From the NCBI GenBank assembly GCA_029721435.1, contig CM056577.1, positions 118,728,219 through 118,792,218 on the forward strand: DNA of 64,000 bases. The letters are read 5' to 3'. Numbering within the stretch: the stretch's first letter is position 1; the number at the start of each line of letters is the position of its first letter. The notes beneath the pieces were generated by a model that worked only from the letters and a program-made list of their open reading frames with translations, searched no databases and was not told the origin of the DNA. Positions 35,546 through 47,500 of the stretch are shown piece after piece. The DNA comes from Gymnothorax reevesii. Taxonomy: Eukaryota; Chordata; Actinopteri; Anguilliformes; Muraenidae. The translations under genes and the position numbers were made by a program.

Positions 35546-38500
35546 CTGATACGCAGAGGCGAAACAGAGGAGTGAGGAAACAGAGTGTGTACCTGAGCCC
35601 TTCCTTTAGACCAGTGGTTCTCAAATTCGGTCCTGGCGCCCCCCTGTGTATGCTGGTTTTTGTTCCAGCCGCAACTGCAATTCTAGGATTTTAACAAGCT
35701 GTTGATTTGTTTTAATTAGGTGCATTTATGCAAATATACACAGGTTCCTCATTGGTGAAACTCTTAACACATGGAGGTAAAACCCGACAATTTACTTGGC
35801 AAACAATGGAGTCACACCTGTTGTGTTTTCTGTTGATTTTATTTGGTTCAGGCAGGTTATTTGGGAAAAACTCAGAACACCTGCATTCAGAAACCTAATT
35901 TGGAGCTTATTGATTTTCTCAGAGTCTAATTTGATCTGTTTAAAAAAGTTTTCACCAGAAAATCCCAGCAATATTGAAAATTAAGCGCAAGATGTTCAAG
36001 GGTTTTTATTCTCCATAGCAGAATGGATGTGTCCATCCAAATGTGACTTAAGATGGTAAATAACTACTCTAAACATGGAATGCTGCAAATTAAGACAAAG
36101 TAACAGCTTATTAAGATTTTAGAATTGCAGTTGTGGCTGGAACAAAAACCAGCATACACAGGGGGGCGCCAGGACCGAATTTGAGAACCACTGCTTTAGA
36201 GATACAAGCCGAATAGAAGACTGAACACAGACACCACATACACGGCAGCATTCGCACAAGTGCACACACAAACACAACTAGACAGTCCGTTCGGCTGCGA
36301 CCGCCTGGGTGTAGCCCCCAAAAGCCTGCTTCTCCCCTTTTTTGCACATTATTCGGCCAATACTGTGGCCATGGTAACCACGATCGATAGGTGTCATAAG
36401 TTAAGTATAACACATGTCCATACCAAATATGAAAGTAATCGGTGAAAAACTGCAGCCTGTACTGCGTCCACAAGGAAATCAATGTTTTGCCACTAATTTG
36501 CGTATTATTTGGCCAATACTGTCGCCATGGCAACCAAAATCAATAGGTGTCATTGGTGAAGCATAACAAGTCAGCACCAAATGTGAAAGTAATCAGTCAA
36601 ATGTTACAGCCTGTACAGCGTCCACAAGGAAGTATCTGCGAACGCGGAGGCAGCGGAGACGACGCGTGAATCCATACTAATCAGGGGAGAAAATTAGTCA
36701 AATTCTCCGACGGATGCATATAAACACAAACACACGTACAAAAACATAATGGAGGAGTGCACACATCCACATGCACTTGTAATTATTCGCCTAGAAATTA
36801 TACACCAATGCACATAAATGTGTGCACTTGTCGAGGTGCAAACACCGGCTCACTTGAATACAAGCACACAAACACAGACGTACGAACGCACGCACACACA
36901 CACACAGAGTGGAAATACACGACCAACGTACGTTTCCTGGGAGGAATTTGAAGGCCATGCGCAGAATAAGGACGGCCCAGAAGATGTGCAGGCACTGCAG
37001 CACAAACAGCAGCCCATTGAAGAAGTAATACCCAAAGAACGGGGGGTATATGGTCACGGGGTACACCCAGGTACAGTGTATGATCCTGGGAAAGACAGGC
37101 AGAGATTCGTCCTTAAGAGCTCCACACAGAAGTCTCAGCATTAGCCTTCCCAGAAGGCCACTCACATTTAAATTAAATTCAGACACTCAGCAAGCACTAA
37201 AACCACTCTGAATATTGGCAATTTGTCATCTCAAAAACGTCAGAGTTCGATAACTTGATTGTTTGCAATTATGTGTTTGTGACATCATAAGAATGATCAC
37301 ATACTAACAGAGTGGCTTATGGTGAAGATTTGCACAGTATTAATTCAAAGTGAAAGGTCAGATTCTCACCAGAAGGGGAAGATTACAAGGCGAGTGATTA
37401 TGAAGACAGCAGCGAAGAGGATGAAGATGTAGTTGCAGGTCCTCCGCCAGCCCGCATAGTTAAACATCTTTGCAGACTGAGAGCGGGAGAGAAAGACCGA
37501 GTGACATTTTTACTGCGAGACAATCACAATATGCCTGCACTTCCGTGAATTGGCCGCTAGAAGGCAATAAATTAATGCCAAACGATCAGACAAACATGGT
37601 CCTAAAATAAACACTAACAGACACTGAGAACCGGTCTTGGCAATTTCTCTCCCAAAATAACGGATCCGGGATCGGCTTACTTATCCCTAATTGCTTTCAA
37701 ATCATTATATTTAAGAAAACATACACTGCCTCATAGCCTGCACCGAGTAGGACACCACTGAGTTCAGTGGAAAAGGGCATTAAGTGAGTGACTCATTTAA
37801 TGACTCAATGTAATAAGGTCAAATGCAGCAGCTTAGAATTCAATACACATTTCTGATCTCACAGTCCCCTCCCTCTCTCTTGCTGGGTGTCTCCCAACAC
37901 CCCAGTAAATGCATCCACCCATCCTCATCATCATCATCATCTTGAAGTTCGGAGGAGGATGATAAAAGGGGAAGGGAGGGCCTGTTTGTCAAGTATTGGG
38001 AAACATCCCTCTCTGCAAAACATACACCTTAAGGGCTATAATCCTCTGATCTGGAAACAACTAGTGAATTTATCAGTGCCAAGTATTCTTGCAAGTGAAC
38101 AAAAACCTTTAGATTATGGACTTTTACCAACCAAAAAAAAACTTGATTTTGGCAGTTAAAGTAACTAATAGCTAGTGTTTTAAGATTCTCACTACTCTTA
38201 ATTACTGCAAATGAGGTCTGGATACACATCAGCACAAGCCTACCTCCAGGAGATAGTCAGAGGCGTCATGCACCAGCATGATCAGAGTCCCTGCCCTGAT
38301 GTAATTCACACACCAGGAGAAACTGATCAGCATGATGGTGGCCAGATGGTGGACAATCTGCTCCTTGAAGTCCTGAGGGATGAGACCAGAGGGAAGACCC
38401 ACCATGATGAGTGAAGTACAACACATTGGGTTAGAGTTCTAGGCCATGTTTCAAACAGCTTCCTATCCAACTATACTTGAGTGTTATGGAAAAACCTAGT

Positions 38501-41500
38501 AAGTACCAAAAAGCAGATTTTGAGAAAGAGACAGAAAACTGTATCCCTCTGGGGTTTAAGCTCTTGTCCAACAAAGAAACTGACTTGGCAGTTATTTGTT
38601 TATTACATTAAAAAATCTTCCTTAAATATTTCTATCTTTTTTGTAAGCATTCCTGGCACTATGATGACAAGGTTTTTCCATCAAAAAATGGAAAATATCA
38701 ATTACCAAAATGATGGACAAAAACCTTGCAATTATGTGGTTACAGTGGTGTTTGACGGTTTTTCAGTATTAACTTCACCACCTGTTCCCCTGCTGATGCA
38801 ATTTTTCAGTCGTTATCAGAACGTGAATTATGCATTAAGACCATGAACGTCCTGCAAATCCAAAGCCTTGCATGGGCACCCACCTGACAGATCATGTAAT
38901 GGGAACACTGCTAGATGATTGGCCAATTCAACGCATTAGGTTTTGCCATAACAAAAAATAGAAAATTTAATGAGGGAAAAACCCAGGAGAAAAAAAACTT
39001 GCTAGGTTTTTGCTTCAGTAACTATTAAAAACTTGTTTGGTTTTGCTATAGCAAAACACAGGGAATCATGGATTTTTTTATGCATCTAACTACAGTATAT
39101 GTGATGAGGCAAAGCCTAGTAAGTACAAAAATGGATCTAACTCACTTTTGACCATAATTGGACTTACTAGGTTTTTCCATAACGCTCAAGTATATAAGTT
39201 GAGTACTCTGGAAGAGAATGTCCAGGGGAAAATTTCTCCCACAACGAAGAGTACTTTGGTTCAAATAGATGATATAGTTCAGAGGATTCATGCAAATAAT
39301 TTTCAGGAAGTAAACCAAATGGTCACGGATTAACAATAGTCCGCGATACATACTTCTGAGGACATGCTTTTGAAGGGAGCAGTATATCAAAGCAAATGGC
39401 GGTGCCTTTATATAACAAGGGCAGGATGCCTTTAACACTTCCACAGTGCAGTTAGAAAAAGCTTAAGGCATTTTTCACTCACTGCCCATTGTGCATTAAT
39501 CAATGGACACAAAACGAGGGAAAACATGTTTAGGAGACAGTAGAAGTTTAGAGGACAGTAGTTAGGAGGCTGCTTAAGATGTGGTCCTGGCTATATTCTG
39601 CTCCCCAACTGGCCCTTTAGAAGTATTCTGTACCCTCCAGCCAATCAGGGCCTCAGACTGAAGATAAGCAGCATCCAGGGCCATGTTCAAGATCGAAGGG
39701 TCTCACGCCCATGTCTCGCGAGGGAAGACTCAGAAATTTTGAATGATCTGAGAGTTCTTGTGCAATTTTTCAACATGGCTGACAACTAAGGTTTGCATCA
39801 ATTCCAATGAATAAGCTGTGACAATACTGAACACCATCTCGAAAACCAAGGCGAGAGTGTTCGCGGATGTTATCGCTAGTCTTCGAGAGACCAAATGTTG
39901 TTTAACCCTTAAATGCCCAACGATAGATCTTTTCTTTTAAATGTTGCTATGTATTCTGTTAATATGTCCTGGGGAGGGGCTGATAACAACCCAATAGCAT
40001 TTTTTTATTTTTTGGTGCCCTTTGACCTCATTTTAGTTTGGTGACACATGTCACTAAGTTTCTAGGATATAAAGAGAACTTTTGTCCATCATTGTTTTGG
40101 TAGTGGACATATAGCTGAAGTATTAGGCATAGCTTATTTTTCATTAGCTTTATCCAGTGATGGATAGGTGCTGATCTATCGTGTGGATTCCACCATGGGG
40201 GTGGCCATATTGGAAAGTTTAGCTGGTGCAGCCAGTGTAGTGTCAGTTCCACTTTTATGCATCAGATGGCAGCACTGATGTCACTATGGGTATTAGGTTG
40301 CAAAATTTATCTGGGACAAGTGGTTTTGACATCCCCCAAAATTGTGACAAATTTGTCACAGGGGGCATTTAAGGGTTAATCATTCAAGATGGAGGAACTC
40401 GCGGGTTCTCGCTTGGTCAAGGAACATGCCCCAGGAATTGATCACATTGACGTTCTTCAGACAGCGATGATGAAACAGCACTGCTTTTACATTTCCAGAT
40501 CACCACCATGGCTACGCTCCTACAAAAACCAATGAAATCATGGGCAACTCTGGTGGCATTAATCCTTTCAAAAGGAGCCTGACCCAGAATCCTTCCACAG
40601 GAACCAACGAAGAAGACAAGACTAAACACAGTGCAGTCCAGCACGAATGTGTCTGCGCTACGGTAAAGGCAGACATCTTTATTCGGCTTCGTTTCTGCTC
40701 CTCTTTTGACTGTGATAATAATACATCACTTATTACAGAGTAGTGCAGCATTAAGTCGATACACAGTGTAGACTGGAATATTCCATTGATGGGATCAGGA
40801 AGTGCGATGCCACAGGAGAATCAGGAACTTGGAACGCAAAACAGCAGGTATATTGGTGCATTTACCAAAGGCACTTCGCCAGAAAGACTCGTGTATTTAC
40901 ATACAATCTGTTCACTCAACTTAGCATGTGTGCGTGCACGCATGCGAGTTCTCGTGTGTGTGTGTGTGTGTGTGTGTGTAGCAAGTCTTTAACTAAAGCA
41001 ATAGAGCTAAACACCCTGCTGAAGGGAACATCAGTCTCGACCGAATCTGGGATTCAGACCCCCGGCCGACTCGATCCCCCGCCATTTTACGGTCAGCTTG
41101 TCGAACCTTAATGTCCACTTTTCTCAAAACCATTTCAAACTAAAACACTGCCATTACGGCCGCATTTTCAAAAGTTATGCAAATCATATTTCAAAGTCCA
41201 CAGTTTTAAAATGCTCAAATTGCTAGGTCTCGTGTTTCCAAAAGGCAGCTTGCAGGTTCAAAGTCTGAAGGAAATGACCCCCCCCCCCCCTTTCAGACCT
41301 GGACTGGAAATCTCTCTGCAGGTAAAACTTTGAGGAGAGGGTGTTTTTGAAATCTTGTTTTCATGCTTAATTGTAGTTTTCAAACTCCATTGCCTTAATT
41401 TTACAGAGGCCATTAATGTTTCAGCATTCGAAGGTTCTTTAAAAAACATTCTAATCTCATATTTGTGACCTCACCCATGAATAGGTTTACTATCCTAAAG

Positions 41501-44500
41501 TAGGGATCATTAAGCTCTTAATTAGATCGATATCTGATATCTGGGGCATAAGTCCACACCCCTGAGGCAACCCAGGGCTGGATTATCAACATTAATACCA
41601 CGTGCCATTTACTGCAGTGAAGGCTGAATAGGATGGAACTGAATGGTAGAAAATGGCCTCAAGACTCAAATTTTAGGTAGATCATCATACTGTTTGTGAA
41701 TTTTACGAGCCAATTTGACAGCGGAAAAAATAATTCCCATAAGTTGCAAAAGGAGAAGGTATATGCCAATATTTATCCCTTTGAAGTTCAAAAAGAGGCC
41801 TCTTGGGATGCTTTTTCAGAATTAAAACTCAGACTTCTAGATCTAGTTATCTGCTAGCATTACTGATTGTTAGCCTTAGTTAGGAACGTTCTAGTCAATA
41901 CTTATGACATCACAACTTGAAAGGTTTTAAGGAATCTTTGTGATTGAGGAGGACTGCCCTTTCCTTCTTGTTGGCATTGTGTGGCAGGTCTGCAAAAGCA
42001 GAGCCCCTGACATCCTCCATTTTGGCTCAGAGTGCGTACCAGCTGGCCCACCTTGTGTCCTGATGGAACAGTAGACTATTGGCCCTTGTCTTGTACCCTA
42101 GGCCGTCTGTGTTTAGCACACATTAACCAAATATCAATAAAAGGTCCAGCAATCCACAAACTCACTCCATTTTCCTTCTCTACTGACAGCCACTTTAGAG
42201 GGACGTGACCTTTATACTGACCACACAGTCTGATGCATTTCCATAAGAGCACTTAGCTGACCCTTAAGAAGATGGGCTGCAACCAGACTCTTAACTTAAT
42301 TTTTTTATTTGTCTTTAATGCCCATATTATGAATTTACCAAAGCTTTTCTTACACAAAGTGACTTCTGCAACATGATCAACAGATTCAACAGCACACTGA
42401 TCCCCTCTATTCCTACATTACCTTTGCATGAAACACATGCCAAAAATGCTAACTACATATGTGGTGCATATGGAGTGCAAATGGTACACTGCCCAGAAAC
42501 AAGTTAAATCAATGTATATAAACACAGCCAACAACAGAAGAATATATGCGAATGAACGCGACGAAAGACGCCTTGTAAAAGAAACTGAAAATGTGTGGGA
42601 TATGCAGTTTCAATTCAAAAGAAGACATTGGCTGAGGGTGTTTGAGGGTGCAGTGGGAGTTTAACTCAAACTAGTCATCAAAGACCCAGGGACTTTCTTG
42701 CATGCCCACTTTTGACCAATAGCCAAAGGCAAGATTTCAACTTGTTTATTACCTCCAGTGACCTTGACATTTAAAACCTGAATTATATGTCATGTATCTT
42801 GCTACCCACAACCTATATAGCAAAATTGAGCTGAATATAGGCATAAATAGCTTTCAGATGGTGATTAATGTCATTTTCAAAATGGCCACCGAAGCAGCCA
42901 TATTTGAAATCGGATCGTAACACCTTGAACAAACTTTGGTGTCCTCATGGGTAGGAAGATACCAGCCAAGTTTTAGCTTCATTGGCCAAGTAGTTGCGGA
43001 GAAGATGATTTTGAAAGATCTCAATGTAACTCACAGGGGTTGTATAAAGTTGAAGGTCAAAGCAAGGTCAAAATTCGAAATACGGAAAAAGCCGTATGAT
43101 GTGATGCATCTTGGCACGTACTAATAACATAGCAAATTTCAGCTGAATATGTGCATAAATAGCTTTCAGATGGCCAATTATGTGATTTTCAATGGTTGAA
43201 ATCCGATCGGAACGCCTTGTACAAACTTTGGTGTCCTCATGGGTAGGAAGGTACCTGTCAAGTTTCAGCTTCATAGGCCCTGTGGTTTTGGAGGAGAAGA
43301 TGCTTACGCACGACGAACGACGGACGACGGACAAACGGGCCATGACATAAGCTCATCTGACTTTCGTCAGGTGAGCTAAAAAGAGAGGAAGGTGGGGTTA
43401 AGGCAGTGGTTCTCAAATTCCGTCCTGGCGCCCCCCTGTGTATGCTGGTTTTTGTTCCAGCCGCAACAGCAATTCTAGGATTTTAACAAGCTGTTGATTT
43501 GTTTTAATTAGGTGCATTTATGCAAATATCCACAGGTTCCTCATTGGTGAAACTCTTAACACATGGAGGTAAAACCCGACAATTTACTTGGCAAACAATG
43601 GAGTCACACCTGTTGTGTTTTCTGTTGATTTTATTTGGTTCAGGCAGGTTATTTGGGAAAAACTCAGAACACCTGCATTCAGAAACCTAATTGGGAGCTT
43701 ATTGATTTTCTCAGAGTCTAATTTGATCTGTTTAAAAAAGTTTTCACCTGAAAATCCCAGCAATATTGAAAATTAAGCGCAAGATGTTCAAGGGTTTTTA
43801 TTCTCCATAGCAGGATGGATGTGTCCATCCAAATGTGACTTAAGCTGGTAAATAACTACACTAAACATGGAATGCTGTTAATTAAGACAAAGTAACAGCT
43901 TATTAAGATTTTAGAATTGCAGTTGTGGCTGGAACAAAAACCAGCATACACAGGGGGGCGCCAGGACCGAATTTGAGAACCACAAGGTTAAGGCAACAGG
44001 GAGTCATGAAAGTAGGGTTTAGGATACAGGAAGTAGGGGCAGGTGGGGGGGGGGGGTGTATGGTACATGAATTAAGGGCACTTCGAGTTTAGATGAGTAG
44101 ACACCGGTGAGATTTAGCATACAGGAAATTGGGGCAGGTGAGATATGAGGTAGAGGGGACTCACTTTGCGCTTGACGTCTGAGGCCACGCTGAACAGCAG
44201 GGAGACGTAGAAACCCAGCTCTATCATGTAGTACCAGTACTGAGATGGCAGGAGGGTCTGAGAGACAGAGAGGAAGAGAATAACGGAGAAGAGGGGAGGG
44301 GGGGGGGGGGGGGGGGTATATGAATAAGAGACAGGAGCACGCCCCAAGGAGAAACAAGCGGCAAGAAAAAAGGGTACATTTGCAAAGGAGTATCAGTTTC
44401 GTTGAAAAATTTGCAAGAAAAAAAAAAAAAAAGACAAGAAAATTCAAACTGACATAACCGGTTAATAACCACCGTCAGGAAGACCACGTGACGTAGACAT

Positions 44501-47500
44501 GGATTTCTTCCCATAGTAGGTTGAATCCTTTAAATTCTGTGATACAACTGCTGATGATGCACTCGATGTGTGTGATAATGACGTATTCACCTACCAGAAC
44601 AGGAAATCCACTCCACATCTCTTTCAGGTCATAGAGCCAGGGTTTCTGAGCACAGACAGAAACAGAGAGAGTATAAGTCACACATCCACAGGATCGCAGA
44701 GTGAATGTGTTCAACCACAAAACCTGACAAACCCAAACCCACAGAGTGTATATCCATTATGGAGATAATTGTGATTACACAGTGTATAAATGCAAAACAA
44801 ATATTGAAAGAGATATACTTTACATAACTGTAAAAGGGAGAGACAAGGAGAGAGACAGTTGGAGAACCAGAGTGAGTGGAGGACTGTATAAAGTAACAAG
44901 AACTGGGCTCAACTGTGCATTGTCCATGATTATCAAGGGCGTGAATAATTACAGAGGGTACTGAATATTTGTAAAATAGAAGATGGGAAGGGAGGACCAG
45001 GCGAAGTGAGAGAGAGAGAGAGAGAGAGAAAGGCAGGATGGAGGAATGATACTCACATCAATAAGTGCAGCCAGGCCAGCAAAGAAAGCAAGAAGGTAAA
45101 AGGTAAATCTCCAGCTGCAAGAGAACACACAAACTCAGCACTGAGTATGTAAGTACAAAACACAATGACACAGCACATAGTAATCTCTTGCTGCAAGAGA
45201 ACACACAAACTCAGCACTGAGCACACACTCCCCAGCCATGTCATTAGGTACACCTGTTTAACTGCTCGTTACCGCAAATGTCTAATCAGCCAATCACAAG
45301 GCAGCAACTTGTTGCATGTAGACATGGTCAAGACGATCTGCTGAAGTTCAAACAGAGCATCAGAATGGGGAAGAAAGCTGATTTCAGTGACTGAACGTGG
45401 CATGGTTACTGGAGCCAGACGGGCTAGTCAGACTACTTCAACAGCTGCTAATCTACAGGGATTTTCATGCACAACCATCTGTAGGGTTTACTGAGAATGG
45501 TCTGAGAGAGAGAAAATATCGAGTGAGCAGCAGCTCTCTGGGTGAAAATGCCTTGCTGATGCCAGAGGTCAGAGGAGAATGGCCAGACTGGTTCGAGCTG
45601 ATAGAAAGGCAACAGTAACTCAAATAACCACTCATCACAACTGCAGTATGCAGAAGAGCATCTCTGAACACACAACATGTTGTACCCTTGAAGCAGATGG
45701 GCAACAGCAGCAGAAGACCACACCGAGTGCCATTACTGTCAGCTAAGAACAGGACACTGAGGCCACAGTTTGCACATGCTCACCAAAATTGGACAATAAA
45801 AGACTGGCAAAAATGTTGCCTGGTCTGATGAGTCTGTAGCCGCCTCCCTCTCATCCATCCTGATCCTCACCACCTCTCTGCCGCATTCGACACTGTCGAC
45901 CCTCCAGCCTCCTGCCCTCCCTGTCTGCACTGGGGATCTGTGGCACAGTCCTTATCTGGTTGAAGTCGTACCTCTCCAGTTGCTCCTACCGGGCTGCCTG
46001 AGCTGGTGAAGTATCAACACTTCGCCCCCTTACCACAGGCGTCCCCCAAGGCTCAGTTCTTGGTCCACTCCTCTTTTCTCTTTATCTCCAGTCTCTCGGT
46101 CCTGCCATTTCGGCTCATGGTTTTGTGTATCATTTTTATGCTGATGACACTCAACTTTTTCTCTCTTTCCCCCCTCTAATGAGCAGGTCTCCACCCGCAT
46201 CTCCGCCTGCCTGCAAAACACCCACAGCTGGATGGACAACCAACCAACTGAACTGAAGCATAAACCAAGCAAGACGGAGATGATCGACAACCCTGCTGCA
46301 TCCTCCCCCCCCGTCTGGACCTGACCATCACCCTGGGGGAAACCACCATCTCCTCCTTGCTAAGTGTGAAGAACCTTGGGGTCCAGTTCGACAACACGCT
46401 CTCCTCCCGGACCTGCAGGTTCTTCCTCTACAACATCCGTAGAATCCGGCCCTTCCTCACCAGCTACTCTACGCAGCTCCAGGACCAAGCGCTGATCCTC
46501 TCCCGCCTGGACTACTGAAACTCCCTCCTCGCCGGCCTCCCAGCATCTGCCATCAGATCCCTGCAGCTCATCCGGAACGCTGCAGCTCGCCTGGTCCACA
46601 ACCTCCCCAGGCAGTCCCACGTCACCACTCCAGCCCTTCACGCTCAAACCTGCTGTCTGTCCTGGTTCCTCGTTGGTGGAATGATCTACCTATCGAGGTC
46701 CGAACATCAGAATCCTTGAACTCCAAGCGCTGCCTGAAAATCTACCTCTTCACAGGCTCCTCCTTTCCCCTACTCCACTGTCCTGAATCCTCTGTCATTA
46801 CATACAACATTGCTTTGTTGCCCATGACTTATCAGTATATTTGGTGTTTGCCTATTGGTTTGGACCTGTAAGACTGAATGCGTTCTCTGTCACTTTTATT
46901 GTTAGCACTTGTACTTGTCTCCTAGGAGCTCTGCACTTTTGTACTGATCCTTTACACTTCTGTACGTCGCTCTGGGTAAGAGCTTCTGCTAAGAACCTGT
47001 AAAGTAATGTAATCAGTCTTGATTTCTGCTGTGATAATATGATGGTAGGGTCAGAAATTGGTGTAAACAACAAGAAAGCATGGATCCATCCTGCCTTGTA
47101 TCAATGATTCAGGCTGGCAGCGGTGCTCTAATGGTTTGTACCCATCTTTTGATAGTGCGTTATCCTGCTGAAGTAGCCGTGTAAAAAGCTCAAGTAATCT
47201 CAAACTGGTTTCTTGAGCATGACAATGCGTTCACTGTACTCATTTGGCGCCCACAGTCACCAGATCTCAATCCAATAGAGGACCTATGGGAAGTGGTGGA
47301 ACGGGACATTTGCATCAAGGATGTACAGCCAACAAATCTGGAGCAACTGCGCGATGCCATGACGTCAATATGGACTAAAATCTCTGAGTAATGAGAGATT
47401 CCCAGCACCTTGTTGAATCTATGCCAAAAATAATTAAGGCGATAGGGGGTCCAACTCGGTACTGGCAAGGTGTACCTAAAGAAGTGGCTGCTGAGTGTAT

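Noticed and set aside
35235..35624. A 129-residue minus-strand frame overlapping the last cers2 exon
   Set aside because: It is a different frame over the real exon and 3'UTR; the cers2 frame matches the family exactly and ends at 35405.
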